NCBI RefSeq assembly: GCF_022539665.2
Contig: NC_081331.1
Span: 6,851,534 to 6,915,533, forward strand
Direction: 5' to 3'
Length of the DNA: 64,000 nucleotides
DNA from: Daphnia carinata
Taxonomy: Eukaryota > Arthropoda > Branchiopoda > Diplostraca > Daphniidae
Shown: positions 13,652-28,076 of the stretch, one piece after another
Layout: each line of letters starts with the position of its first letter
Position numbering within the stretch: the stretch's first letter is position 1
Made by a program: the position numbers and the translations under genes
Notes under the pieces: generated by a model
What the model was told of the DNA's origin: nothing
The model's database searches: none
What the model saw: the letters and a program-made list of their open reading frames with translations, nothing else

Positions 13652-16201
13652 ATGAGGAAGACAATGACAATTCAGGTATGTCAAATTCCTTTCTTATTGT
13701 ACTAATACCATTCAAATAATGTGTATTTCATTATGGTATTCGGTAAACTAGGATGTACGTGCCACTTAGGGGGATGGGGTTATACAGGAGATTTTCGAAG
13801 GCTGTGCGCGCAAGGAAAGGTGAAAGAGGGAAAGGTGAAAGTGCGTGACGGATTTTCTATGGACCAATTGCATCTGTGTTGTCGAGTTTGAGGCTTGTGG
13901 GTGGGAGGTAACACTGAGCATTGCATGGGATCTCCCCTCTGAACTTGCAGCATCTTTCGTAAAATGCTTAACACCGGGCAAGCGTTGGTATCCAGGAAAA
14001 GAAGGCATTGCCCCTACGCGAACCTCTTATGCGACGCTGGTTTGGAAAGCATCTCCAGCCATGAAGCCGGCAATATTTTTTTTTTGGTTGAAATAAATTC
14101 TTATCGTTCCACAAAGAATTTTGACAGGATCGTGTTGAACTCCTAATGGGCTCACCACAAAATTCGTATCCGAGAGCATCCGTGTTCATAACAAAAGTTC
14201 CAAGCAAGATTATCATTACAACAAATTTGACATCTTGTTCTCGTTTAACAATTTCAAGACGTAAAGAAACTTTTTTTCCCTCCTAAAGCTTAAAGGGCAA
14301 GGGTAAATTGAGATGTGAGCGTGTTTAACGCAAAAAGATTTGAAATCCAATTCGGGTTTCATGCGTGGAACGCCGAAATCAACGTGAGATGGCACCACCA
14401 TTGCACGACCGCAATTTCTTTCCCCTATTTTTCTTGATTGGCATTGGAACCATCCCGCCACAAGTCCCGCGTTTTATATTATCACGGCCGTGTTTACAAA
14501 AAAATGTTTTCAATTTCCTTTGCCGATTTTCCCCCATTTTACCTGAATTTTTCTGTGGCTTTCCTCAGTTTTCCATTGTTTGTCAGTATGCTCTCCTCCC
14601 TCAGTTTTCCATTGTTTTCCAGTCTGCTCTTGTTTCCAATAAATTAGTAACTTTTGTTTGATTTCTCAATCACTTGGCTAACTAGAATATCAAATTTGAA
14701 TAAAATTTTACTAGCAAGCCTAGGTGTTTGCAAGTGTGATTCATTCGGCCTAATTCTTGTCGTGTGTTTATTATCCTTTCCGGAAAAGATACGTAGGTGA
14801 TTTCTGACAAACTGGGTTGCTTCCATCAAGCAATGGCTATTCTTATCTCTGCCCCCAAGCGAAGATGTGCGTCGCTGTTTTTACCTCTTCATACATGCGC
14901 AGGTGGAACAAACAAACATCATTCGCCTGAACCACCAAGCCTCCAACAGCAAGCGGCATCTAGTAACAAACAAACAAGGCGCAGCAAACCTTGAACTCGG
15001 AATTCCGGTGCTTCCTGTTCCCCATGCAAACGAAGAAGGCCGAAAATTGAGGCCCTATGCCAAAGCTTAAGCAATTAAAAGAATTCTCGTAGAGAAAGCG
15101 TTTTTTTACTGGACGATGGAACGGATTACATTGAAAGCACAATTAACGCAATAGTTTAATATTTGATTGGTATGTGGGAGAGACCTAAATTTCACCGATG
15201 CTGGGGTATACGTCAAGATAATTAAAAATCCCTAATTCTGGCACGGTTCAACTGGCACTTTCACTTCATTTATTAATTGTTTTTAAGCCAAAGAAAAGCC
15301 AGCCTACAAGTGATATCAGATTTAAGATGAATGACAACTAATTGCTTGGGTAAGAATGCGTCTCTGCCCACATGAACAGCAATAGTGCGACAAACCATCA
15401 TCAGCAAGGTATAGTGCTTACATTTTGAATAATTCCACTTAGAATAATACGCGATTTCAACGCATGCAATCCTCTGATTTAATTTCTTAATTTCAAGTGC
15501 GTCTTGATGGAACCCTGCTGTAGGAACGTGGTATTTAACGCGAGTTTCTTAGAATGAGAGAAACAACTGCGCAACTCGATGAGTAAAGAATTGTGACAGG
15601 CAAGATGGATTCAAAACTCTAGCTGTCGACTTGTTTTCTTTCGTCATCTTTCATGAATCATATGCATCAAAACGACCACCTTTGTGTGATGACGTGCTGT
15701 TATCTACTACAGTCCCGTTTGGGATTATGAGTCAAAGTTGACGCGCTAGCATTTCTCAGTTAAAAAGTGTGCCGTAGCTTTTTAAGTTAAGCTTCATTAC
15801 TGTCTTTCTTTCTTTGTCTTTTTCTTGTTATTACATTTGTTGTCATTTTCCTTCTTTGTGTGTTGCGCAAGTTTCCTTGAAGCTTTTCGTTTGTCTAACA
15901 ATTTTAGTGTTTTTTTTTAAGTATAGAAATAAACCTTTAGATAACAGTAAAACTTTCTTATGGCAACCAAAATTTTCAAATCAACAAAGCATTGAAATCA
16001 GTGTTAGATAACGATAACTTTGTTCGAACTCAACTGATGCAATTGTCACGTAGTACCGCACAAGGATGCAAGGATCCTACGTAAGAGAATGTTCGTTTAT
16101 CAAGGCATTGATTGATTTTGTCTCATAAGTTTTCTTCCAATTAACTAGTAGTAAACAAAGGGAATTCCCCGCTTTAAGCAATATGGTAAGATTAATCAAT
16201 T
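13652..16201. other. non-coding DNA
   Basis: No supported gene. 13770-14100 is less AT-rich and is open in several frames on both strands, but none resembles a known protein and no splice structure is evident. The rest is AT-rich with homopolymers. Confidence 0.45.
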
Positions 16202-16483
16202 TCATACTTTTTCATCTTCATCCTTTTCTTCATCCATTTCCTTCTTTGGGCTTTCCTGAAAAACCGTTGTTTTACATATTAGCGTATCACACGTTAATTC
16301 CCTTGGATTTTTTTGTAAACATTTAAAAGCGCAGAACACGCAAAAAAACAAAAATTGGGGACGCTTAGAATTTCATGTTGAATATAACGTCATTATAAAA
16401 CAGATTGAATCCTGAGCATAGTTTACCTTTATAACTTTCTCGATCGTGTGTTCTGGACGGTGCGAAATTAAACGATAAAAAAT
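16202..16483 (-). CDS. candidate 3' end of an unrecognised gene (two exons)
   Basis: Low-confidence model. A minus-strand exon 16483-16427 (19 codons) ends at AAG/GTAAAC. It joins in phase 0 to 16255-16202 (17 codons plus TGA). The second exon follows a TTTTTCAG acceptor with a CTAAT branch-site-like motif a little upstream. The joined peptide contains FYRLISHRPEHTIEKVIK and then a highly charged tail, ESPKKEMDEEKDEDEKV. The first exon's acceptor (GTTAAG) is poor, and I found no exons further upstream. If real, it is the C-terminus of a larger protein transcribed from the right. It could also be chance. Confidence 0.3.
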
Positions 16484-19400
16484 CTTAACGTGCCATAGTT
16501 AACATGCAGTATCGAAATAATGTACTTTGCTATCATGATGCATGTTTTTTAATGTTTAAATGTCGTGGATTATAGTTATTCATGGTTGGTATGTGTGTGG
16601 CTTCGACGAAATTGAAAAGGAATTGCGTTTAAATTCCCTATTATTAAATACGACCCCGGCGTTTAGGGTTAGTTTGCATACGCACTTAAACAAAAAATGC
16701 GCTGTTGACTTTACAATTTTCCCGTCCATCTCATTGGTCATCGAACTCTTACGTGTGCGTGCAGCCCGAGAAATGAATGGGCCAAATCTACTGGGTGTTC
16801 ATTCTTCTGTTTTCTTTTAACGTATCCTTCACTCTCTTGTGTCGACATTCTAAAAAGAGGTCATGTACACCGGACGTGTTATATTCTCCTAGTTAACCTA
16901 CAGTATGTGCGGTTACCTATAGGTTTAACGCTTGTTGAACTCAACTTTGACTCCTATCCAATCAACCACAATGACGATAAATTGGCCTAGCTAGAGAATA
17001 AATAGGGAAATGGAATTGCGTTGCGGATCAACTGCTTTGCTTATAAATGAAAAAAAAATAATAATAATGGCTTCCAGTCTAAACTCTGAATTTGCATATT
17101 TTTAAAATTCTTAACGACAGCGGCCCCAACGAACAGCTTCGATATCAATGGTATACTCATGGCCAGTTTATTCACGTTAGCCTTTTGTTGTCGCTTTTTA
17201 TTCTCCTGTACAAGAGAAAAAATTGGATTAGACGACAACAAAATACCAACAAATTAACTGGGCAGCTTATATTTATTCATAGCTTTTCCTTCTATTTCAG
17301 TTAGCTGAATGACTTGTACGACCTTTCCTGCTGATGTTTATTGGCTGGCACCGCAGGCATTCTGATGAACGAATTTGTCCGGTTTTTATATGAAAGCAGC
17401 ACAGCGCTGCAGCACTTGTTTTTGGGACTGTGTGCATACAGTAGTAACAAACCAGACTAGATTTTAGAAATTTTTTTTTTTTTCGACGAAACAAAGAAAA
17501 ACAAAACGATGCATATTTGAATAAACTTATTTGAAGATAATTGCCGTACTACAAATACTTAGCAAATCATAAACCAAGATTTTTAATAGGTATGCGAGCC
17601 CTTCGCAAAGAATTTCAAGCAATTTTCGAACAGAGAATTATTAAATATAGCAGAGGTGATTAGGTGGTGCTCACACTAGCCCTTTTATCCGGCAGGCTAA
17701 GCCTTTAGGCTTTTAAAACTTTAATTTTCTTGAAATTAAAGATAAACGTTTAGCTTTTACAGTCGAAAATAACAATAATTCACTACTTAATAATAGCGTG
17801 TTCACCTTCTGATGCCACCAGCTGGCTCGTAAACACTAAGTTTTCTCTGTATCTTTTTTGTCCTTCCATTGTAAGTAGGGCACAATTTTGAAAATTGTTT
17901 CTTTTCTTTTTTTTTTTTTTTTGTTAGTCTTGTAGCAAAATAAAAATAAATGGATACTTTGAATTTGAAAAGGAACACTAATGAGAGAGGTGGGAGGTCG
18001 ATTATTAATTTGGTATAGCTAGCGGCGCTTAATTAGCCCAAGACGAAGCAAACAACAGGTGTGGAAATCGCATTATAAACTACATTCGATCGGCTGATTA
18101 AATCGCACAGATTATCTCAACGAGCAATCAAAAGAAGGGAAATGGTGCCAAAAAAAACCTTTCATTATTCGTTTTTTTTTCATATTCATTTGTACTTCAA
18201 GAAGGAAAGGGGTTTCCGTTTGCACTGAAGATCGAGGCTCACTACACTCGTTTCGCTTAAAGAAACGGTGGACCACGTAGAGAGTTGGAGGCTAATGAAA
18301 CAGCAAGGGTCAATTAACCTCTCGACTCGACCACAACCCTTCATGGTCTTCGTGCTCCAGGCAGACATTAGTTTGCCTTTTTTTCTACCAGTTGTAGATT
18401 TACAAGCACGACATACCCTATATTGACTCTTGGCGAAGGGAGGAGGCATGTAAATGTAAAGAACAAATAAAAACCTCCCTCTGCTACCTTTAAACCCATA
18501 AGAGAATAACCGCGTCTCTGCCATATCTTTATGCTAAAGAAATGTGAATAGCAATCGAAAGGAAATTCTGCTTGATTTGCATACATTCTACCGCCCTTTT
18601 TCCCTCCTGTAACACAAGACAGGACGTCCTCATTTAATTATAGGGGACAGTAGTATTTCCGAATTTTTTGAAGAACGGATGTGTACATACAATCAGTAGA
18701 CCCTTAATGTATGCAGCATCGAAGCATTTCGAAAAGAAACAAAATGAGGTTAACTCTCGTATTTTGAATGTAATTGCTAACAACAACCAGCTTATTTACA
18801 ACTATGTTTTATTTTTTATTTAAATACCACCTTACATTACGAGCTACCGATTTACCTTTAAAATCGCGATTAGCTGGTCGTATAAGTTCGATTTAGCGAT
18901 CAAATCTTGTAACAGTAAGAATGGTTCATGGCCGCTTATAAGAGTTTCACCAATCTTATGTTTGATTCCATTTTATTGGCGATATATATTTTTAAAAAAT
19001 GTCCTTATATACTTTCCGGTCGTTAACTGTTTTACTTTCGTGCTTTTTGATGGCAATCAAACTTAAGTGGTCACTTCCGAAAGACGGTCCATTGTTTAAA
19101 ACATTTAGTTTCAGTTGCTGCGTTGGTTTCTATAGACAAGAATTGCATCTGTAATGATTGCTGTAAAAGGGTTTAGTTAATTTTTTATTTCATTTTTTAT
19201 TATCATTATTATTATTCTTTTTTAACCTGGACGATTTAAGCTACCATTGGTTCCCTGTCAGTTCCATCACAATGGGTATCCTCGTATATTTAAGTCACAA
19301 AATCTAATTACCATGCGGGATCAGTAGCTCGATCAAGTTAGTTGAACGCCAGGCGGGACAAAAGGCCATTAAGCCAAGTGTTTTTTTTTTTTCTTTTTGT

Positions 19401-21364
19401 GTTTTTTTAAATCCTATAAAAAAAATTACCTGTGCATCTTGATGATTCTTGCTCCATAGTAGTTTTTATTGTTGCTTATCGTTAGAATCAGTTTGCATGA
19501 CGACCCGAAACGCCTGAAACCAAACAAAAAGCGCTCACTCGTGCACGATTGCGTGAGACAGACTTAATACATTTTCAAGCCCCCCCTTCCTCTGTTCTTG
19601 ATCATGATCTTGTCAAACTCTGGTAAGTCATTCAGCCTTTTATAAAGCAGGAGCAGTGTAGCAATCGAAAATCCTGTTTATATTATACGTGTGTGCGTAT
19701 CACTGGTACGCCTATTTCTTTATGCACGAAAACTTGTAATATAATTGAAGTTTTCATTTAATTTATTTTGACTGACGACCGACCAGCAGTCCAAACTTCA
19801 GCACACGTCTTGTTATATCGTATATGCGCACTGACGATTAGATCTATATACTTACGTACGTAGCTATATACAATGTCTTTAGGAACCGCAGCCATACGAT
19901 ATTCTTCCTCAACTAGTTGTAAAATAACGTAACGTGGCAACGTATATTTTGCTTTCTATTTGGAGTAGAATGATTCCTTCCTCACAGTTTATTCACACAT
20001 CGATTCAATCAAGAGGTGTAACACACCTGAACAGTTACAGCCTTCACTTATCATTCAAAACTAACGGCGCCATTTGATATTCGAACGATCGTTTGGAGAA
20101 CGAAAACTTCAACAACAGCATAATAGCTGTACTTCATCCCATCTATTTAAAAAAATAATAATAATAAAAGCATGTAATACAATTGTCGCACGTTGCTGTA
20201 GCAGCAATTCTGTTAAGATTGAAACCCGTCCTGCTCGCGGCAAGAATGAAACGTTTAGACCTTGAACACGAACACTCTTTTCATGCCACTAACGCGATAC
20301 ACAAGAAAGCACATAAAAAACGGAGGCTAAATTATATGTCATACGACAGGTTAGAAGAAATTAAACATCCCGAACATCAACGCTGACATCCTACCAATTT
20401 TTTTTTTCACCTAATGGTGTCAATAGCGGAATCGTGCTAGATTTAGCATGGTGGTCAAGGTACACCTGGGCTGCTATAAAACGTATAAATGTACACGTAT
20501 CTACACTTTATTTCTTTTTTCTTCTTTTCTATCACTGATCTATGATGGGACAATAAGCAATCCATTTATTTTATTTTAAGAAGACCAAAAAAACAAAATA
20601 CTGTATCGGGAGAAAAGCCTACAGGATGTGGGAGGAAATAGGGCGGCGTGGAGTTTCAGCTTTTTATATATTGTATTATATAGTTGGACTGTGTTTAGCC
20701 CGAAGCTCAAACCTATAATCACTAAGCGATAATCGTAAATCCTTGACGCCCGTCGTGCATCTGTTATTTCAAGTCGAGATTTTTATGACCGACTAAACGC
20801 AATAATCATCCTTTGATTAAAAATTTTATTGGATATATATATAGAGATAGCGTTCAGGGTGCGACAAGGCTGCGTCATCTAATACGACTATTATTGTGTC
20901 CAAATTTTATTCGGCTATTTCATTGTGGAAAAAAACCCTGCGTCAATAAGAGGTAGTTAGCAAAAATTGAAGAAAAACCCACGCAATGAAAAAACAAAAC
21001 ACGGTGATAAATAGTTTTGTTTCGTTTTTCTTGGCCATCACGAATCTACTGTTTTAACATTTCTTTCGATACTACAGCCATGCAGTTGAAATCGCACAAA
21101 CAACATTTTTTTCGCCCGTTTGGACAGAATAATTGTTGTTACCTCCATTTCTTCTGTTTAAGGCGAAAGGCTCCACACCCAACACTTAAACGCTTCGTCT
21201 CAATTGCCAAAAGAGAAGACAAGTTTTCTTCGATATGTCAGCTTCTGTGCTGTCGGTTGACTATAGTACTGATGTCTCAGAGCTCAAACAAACGGAGCGC
21301 ATTCCTCACACTTGGTCAGCATCGCATACCCAGACGATAACACAAGCTGACGCAAGAATCGAGC

Positions 21365-21396
21365 AAAAAATAAAATAAAATAAAATAAAATAAAAA
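21365..21396. repeat. (AAAAT)n microsatellite
   Basis: About five tandem units of a pentamer, with A-rich edges. Confidence 0.9.
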
Positions 21397-22663
21397 TTCT
21401 GATTTACACCAGAATTACGTGCGTTTTTACGATGGCAATTCAAATGGCGTGTCGCATGTTGCAACAGCGCACGCACAATTCTGTTTTTTTGTGCGGTGAA
21501 CAAAGTAAAGGCCTTTTTTTTTTCAGTCAACATGGTGCGACCACCCAGAATAATTCATTTTGCCATCAGCAAAATTACGAACAAAATGTTTCCAAGTGTT
21601 TCGTGATGTTTGCTATAATAGGCAAAAAAAAAAGACAAAGAAATGAAGTTCAGTCAACGTCACATAAATGTTTCATACCTAGAGCCATTCGTGTGTACGA
21701 TCTGTCTGGGCGGTTGTTTGTATAAATATATACATTATATACCTTCGATATCGAGTTAGAATAGAACTGGAAGCTATACACCGATTTCCACACTGCCATA
21801 ACTAAGTAATTGGTTATGGACCGTATTATCACAGGCACAAAAAGTATGTTCACGGCATCCCGCGGCAAACCGCTTTTTAAATAGGTTTTTATCGCCATGG
21901 GAGGTAAATCAATATCAGGAAGCTAAACTCCAGCAGGGGATTGGGTAAGAAAAAAAAAATAACTATGGCATTCCAATATACAAAAAAAAAAGAGAGACGG
22001 GTTATCGCCTTGAACGTATACACAGATGCCCACTTTGTTATTTCAACCCATTTCTTATACATAGTGGCTGTGTAATATTCACTTTTAGCGGGGACCTTCA
22101 AATCAGCGCAAAAAAGAAAGGCTTCAGGCAGATAATATAATTTTTACAAAAATAAAAAAAAGCTTCACCCAAACATTTATTAGTTTTCTTTTTTCTATCT
22201 CTTATTGATTGATACAGACAATGGCCTTTGCTTGTAAAAAAAAATAAGAATAAAAAAAAAAAAGGCAAAACGGTGTCTTGCCCATGGGCGAGTTGTATAA
22301 GATAGCATGCTGGCCGACGGTAAAAAAAATAACTAAAATAAACAGTTCATTTTTTTTTTCTGTATTTTTCTAAACACTAAGACGAACTGAAGCGAAAACC
22401 GCATATGAACACCCGAAAACGTAAGGTATGCTTACTGGAACATATTTTTTTTGTGTGTTTTTGTTTTGTTTGTTAATTCTCTTTCCGGTGAAATAGCTCC
22501 CAACTATTTAGTAAATAGCTTTTTGGCCTCCCTTAGAAAAACACCTGCCTCAAGGGTTTGAAATCTGTTGATTATTTTAGGTTGTTTTCTTGTATTAGTT
22601 TTTTTTTTCTAAAGAAATTACGACGAGTGTAACATCCCAGCTAAACATTTCGTCGGTTGGTGC

Positions 22664-22681
22664 GTGTGTGTGTGTGTGTGT
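22664..22681. repeat. (GT)9 microsatellite
   Basis: Nine GT units in non-coding DNA. Confidence 0.9.
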
Positions 22682-24568
22682 AGACACAGCCCTCTAATAG
22701 GCGAAAGAAACAAGCTGCCTCTGTGGTATACGTAACATGTCGCTCCCAGTTTTTATACTTGACACTTAATCGTGAGCCATCAGCGTCCTACCGGCACAAT
22801 TGAAGCAGGGCATTTTTTTTTTTGTGTGTGTGCTTTATGACTTCCCATATTGTTGGACTGTAGTGTACATTTAGTTAGTACGAAGGCGTGGTAGTCTTTC
22901 ATGACGAACTACCTCTATGGTCTTTGCTTGCGTAACGTTTCGTGTTTGTACCACTTCTCACGACGGTTCCATGGGAAGACATGATCCCGCACCTAAAAAC
23001 TGTACACAGAAATTCTTCTGTGTGTGTGTAAAACCTGACTAGCCCTTCGTCATAATAGATGCTGCATATCTTTGTTGCCTATTTTGGTTTTATGTTTTCG
23101 ACACATTCATTCTTCCTTTTTTTTTCTATTTCCAATTCATTGAAGGTGTGAGAATTACTCAAATTCGATAACGCTCGTCTGTAGCGCATCACAGATACAT
23201 ACCGTCATACGAAAGCAATTTTGAATACTCTGCATATCATTTAATCCATCTGCATTGCATAATATAATTAATAGGATATATATTTTTATTTACAGACGTT
23301 TAAGACGCTCTCGATACTTAAATGATCTCACGTACGTTTTAATTTCAGAGTGGTTGTATTCCATAATTTTCAGTTTTATTTCTTCTTCTCTTTCGATTGG
23401 TTCACTTTGACCGCCGTGTTGCGCAAAAACAATCTAGTGGTGTCGTGAATAGAAGAAAGGATATTTTGGAGATGGGAATCCTTTCCATTGTTTTGTTTTT
23501 TTATCCTTCGTTTTATTGGTGTCGGTATATATTTTATCATTGTAAACCGGTTTGTACGCGATTATTGTCAATCAACTACATCACGAATTCTAGTTGAGAA
23601 ATGATAGCGCCTTCACCGTAGGTACTGAAACAAAGGACAACCATTATCGTCGGTGTATAACAAATGATTTGATAAAACCATAACATGAAAAAAAAAATAT
23701 GAGAATTTCATTCATTTCCGGACATTTCGTCAAACATTCGTTTGTTTTTCTCTTTTCTTTCGCCTCGTAAACACCCGAAATTATAAAATCGAGCGGATCT
23801 TTCTTGTTCGCTTTCTTTTTATGTTAATTACTTGCATACCTTTTATCATCGACCTATACACTTTTTTGAGGTTTTTCTTTTCTGTTGTTGTTGTTTTTTT
23901 TTTACCATCGTTTTATTACCTATATATAATGTTGGAATTCTCAATGAGAGTTTTTGCTTCCTGATAATAAATCAGTGGCAGAGCTTCTGGTTTCGAATTC
24001 TCCTCGTCTTCATGACAAATCGGAATGTTCATCACCTTTCGCGATCCCATGTTATTTTACGGTTAAGGCCTATCTACATATACAGAAATAAATCGACTTG
24101 CTTTTATCCTATATTATATACAATTTCTTTCGGTCGACAGATTACCGCAGCCATCGCGCTTGGAGTGAGACGGATGTGCGCCTTTTTTTTTTCTTTGTGT
24201 TATCTATACGAGATGCAGCTACTTGCATCTGACACATCCATCACACCCGCGCTCTCATCGGGCATTCGAGCTCCTGAAGGATTACGCTGGCAGTAGCTCG
24301 AACTTTGAACTAGCTGTCGCCCATTTCGATTGTTTTGGGAGAGAAAACCTGTGAGCGAGCCAGGCATCATGAATGGATTTTGAGAGAAAATTGACTCTCA
24401 GCCTTGTTGGGGTTCCATCCATTTCTGTTCCACAAGAAAAACCAAAAAAAAGGAAGGAAAAAAAACTGTGGGAGCATGTCTGCATGCATAATCTTCTAAT
24501 TCAAATTCAACTGTTTTGCCTCCAGAGGGAAATAAAGGGACCAACCAACCGAGCTGAGCGAGGGTCAG

Positions 24569-24612
24569 CTCTCAGCTGAGAGGGAGCTAAACGTTGTGTC
24601 TAGTGTATAAAG
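24569..24612 (+). promoter_or_regulatory. candidate core promoter: palindromic E-box plus TATA box
   Basis: A perfect 14-bp palindrome, CTCTCAGCTGAGAG (24569-24582), contains the E-box CAGCTG. It is followed 24 bp later by TATAAAG (24606-24612). The next 60 bp are less AT-rich and include a donor-like CAG/GTAGAT. No coding exon was recognised downstream, so this could start a non-coding transcript or an untranslated first exon, or it could be chance. Confidence 0.25.
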
Positions 24613-27600
24613 TAGCAGCAACCGCAGCTACCACCAACCGCGGCAGGTAGATAAGAACGAAGAAGTGAGGATAGATGAAGATGAGGGAAAGAAGTTAGGA
24701 GTTCTTCGTCTGTTTATGTGTAGGCCGGTTGCTGCTGTCTATTTCATTAGGCTGATGGACAGTTTCAATTTATTTCATGACTGCTCATGTCCCTCCCCTT
24801 AAGCAGTGCTGACACACTAACAGACTGAACGCTTTGTTAGCAACTGCCAGGTACCACCACGATGGATTGATCCAATCATTTTTTCATTTCTCTCCGTTTA
24901 CCCATTTCAGTTTCAAATAAACATTCCTCTGCATTTTTTTCTCGCTTCTCTTTTTTTTTTGGTGCGTGACTCGTTTTCCCTTTTCGTATTTCTGAATCAA
25001 TTTGTGATTTTTCTTTCAACTTGTCGTGCACGAAAGCCTTTTTTTATACCTCACCCTGGTAGAGTGAATCGTGAAAGACCAAGAAGGGTTTTCGTTTTCG
25101 TTATTTTTTTTTTTTTTAGTTTATTTTTCTTGACCCGGAAAATAAAACAACTATCCCCATAAATAATAAACTGGAAAACGCTTCAACTGATTGGATATTT
25201 ATTGCAAATGAATTATTCATTTTCAGGAGAAGGGAAACACAAGGTCACACAGTTCGCCTCTTCAACGTAGTTATACACTCACTGGAACACACACACAAAA
25301 ATGGCTTTTGAAATATATATGGACTAGGCCTCTTCTGCTGCAGGCTTTTAGTCATCCTGTAAAAACCAAATAAGATCTATGTCTATACGTACGTAAATTA
25401 GGGTGGGCTGCCACCAGTCCCACGCTCACCTTTTCTGCATCTGATTTACAGGAACAAGGAGAAATCGTAATGCGTCCACAATTTTATGCATGATTTTGCA
25501 TCACGCATGAAGATTCCATATAATCAATAGCACCGCATCTATGAACAGCCAATAATTTCATAGGCATTGACTTTCTTTCGTAATTATGTGAGGCACCAAC
25601 AATAGCAGATGGATGTGTACATATGCCAAGGGTGGATTAATTACGAATTTCTTTGATTGGACGCTGCTAGCTTATCTAATAACGAATACCACCTAATGGA
25701 ATAATTACGTATGCAAAACGTATAAATATAATAGGAAAGCTGGTGGTATGTACAAGAAGGCAGGCTATATGTCAACTTGGATTGCCTCTTGTTTTTTTTT
25801 GTTTTTGTTTTTTGCTAGTCAACGTATATGTGAACGTGCACAACAGCAAGTTGAATACGAGTTTTGATGATTTATGATGGATCGATGTGCTATAGTAGTA
25901 GCCAGCTGGATTTAACACATGTTATAATCTGGTAGTCTCTCTCTCTCTCTCCTTTTTTTTCCTCGTATAGACCACACCAGTCATGTTAAATAATGCTGAG
26001 CCATAGCCAAACGCAATCTCCATTTTTGTTTTTGTTGTTTTCTGTTTTGTTCGTAATTATTTCGTATTATTGAACTGCCGTGTGTGTGTGATGGTGGATG
26101 CGTCTATACGCACCACAAGGCTCGAGTGTATTATATATAGTTATTCATATGCGGTGTGTGGGCTCGGCGCATCACAGTAAAGCCCGGGACGGACGCCTCC
26201 TCTATATGATTGGTTCGGTAGTTGGGTGGCAAGATTTGGATGGGAGCCCATAGCCCAAGCAAGATGGATGAAGATTGCAGGATACGAACATCTTACCATA
26301 TTCTAACATCACCTCCACATCAGGCAACGCTTTATCTAGTAGAATAATCAGGTCTGTCAGGAGAGATTGCACGGCAGATTACCATCCGTGGTTCTCATTC
26401 CACGCCTTCCTTTCCTACTGTTCTTTTTTCCTTTTCTAATTCTGTTTCCACTGTTCTCCTGTATGTGTCTGTGTGGTTGTGATGCCAAGTCGTCACGCCG
26501 TTGAGAATTTCATATTCTTTCAAACACGAGACCTTAATGAACACGAATAGGGATGTTGGCATCGGATGTGTTGACTATGGAACAATTGCGTAGCTCTTCC
26601 AATGGCATTTAGCTACCTGAAAAATAAAAAAGCAATTCGAAAAATTGAAATATACGTTCGCCTAAAGGCAAGCGTGGCTTTTCCAGCTGATTGATTGTGA
26701 ATTGATGGAAATTCACAGTCAACAGTGATTCATGTGTAAACTATTTCCGTACGTCCAAAATGCTAAAAAACAATAGTTAAAAATAAAACAATGTCGTGAT
26801 TCAGAAACAATTCGTTTTTGTAATGACCTAAAAATAAGCGCAGAAAAAATGTATTAAAAAAAAAAATTACTGAACAATGGAATTACACTGTAACTTGGTT
26901 GAGCAATTTTCTTTACGTTATTAGCCGGCAGTAAAGTAAAAAAAAAAAAAAAAAGGTATTTATTGAATTATATAGCAACGATTTGACCTGGGCGCATGTA
27001 ATAAAGAATTACTATGGCACTGGTAAGCGCAGCTCGTTAAGAATATTATTATCAAACAATTTTGTGATGGCATTAGAGCAACTAAATAGTTAGTTTACGA
27101 TTCGTGCAACGCCGAGTGGCTTGCTGACGTAATTCACTTGGTTAACTAAATAATACTTTCACTAACCTTTCAAGGAACAAAAATAAAAAAGGGCCACCAA
27201 AAATTGTGCTGCCCACCCGTGCGTTTCCTACATAGCCGTGAGCTTGGCATTCCGTTATAATTTGCAGAGGAACAATAAATAGACGAACTGCTGTTCCAAA
27301 CGACGTAATTGTCCCTGGAAAATAACGAAAAAGAAAATCATAATTTCGACCTGACTGGCGAGAATAGAACAAAAGGACAGTTAGGAAAAATGTATTTCTT
27401 CTTTCTTCGTCTTCGATGTCTGTCCAATTTGCTTCGTTCAAATAAAAAATCGTATAGTTTCCATTGATTCTACTAATTAGACAACAGCACCAGTTGAGGC
27501 GAACTTTCTGCTACTTACACGAATCGTTCCAATAATTTCTGTTTTAAATGCCTCCGTTTTCTGTTTTATTTGTATCCCGTGAGTCATCAACTCGACTAGC

Positions 27601-28076
27601 CCTTATGTTATTTTTTTCCGAAAAGGCGTCCGAAAGATTACAAACTAAACTCTCACATATTGCTACCAATCACGAAATAGCTCTTCATATTTTTGTTTGG
27701 GCTCTTTCTGTACGACACAATACGTTGACGCCGGCAATTAGTTCGGTACAATGGTGGGTATGGAGTATGCCTGTTCGAACTAACCCCTGTATAAGAGCTA
27801 ATCGTAGTTATAATGATTCAACACACAGTCTTTGTTACAGCTGTAACACATTTTTTTTCTAAAACCCAAATGTAACGACCAAATGGGCGCCAATAGCTTT
27901 TTTTCACTTCCGTCGGCATTCGGGAGTCCATTTTCAAATGGTCAGACATTATGTTATCAATTTGAAAAAAAAAAAGTTCTTAGTGAATTAGAGTGAACAT
28001 CTATAGATTCTATTCTAAGCACTCGAGAAAAAAAAAAAAAAACGAATTATTGGAGCGTTTCGTTTTGTCCTGGGTG

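Larger units (their letters stand above)
16484..28076. other. long gene-poor non-coding block
   Basis: No supported protein gene in about 11.6 kb. The sequence is AT-rich with frequent poly-A/T runs and simple repeats. The open frames look like chance, and several have no ATG. The minus-strand frame at 27142-27441 contains two acceptor-like sites but lacks an ATG and any family resemblance. A candidate promoter is listed separately at 24569-24612. Given the neighbouring homeobox gene, long-range control DNA is a reasonable guess but is not demonstrated. Confidence 0.45.

Noticed and set aside
27142-27441. 99-codon minus-strand frame with two internal acceptor-like sites
   Set aside because: Starts at TTG, no donor sites upstream fit, and the translation resembles no family.
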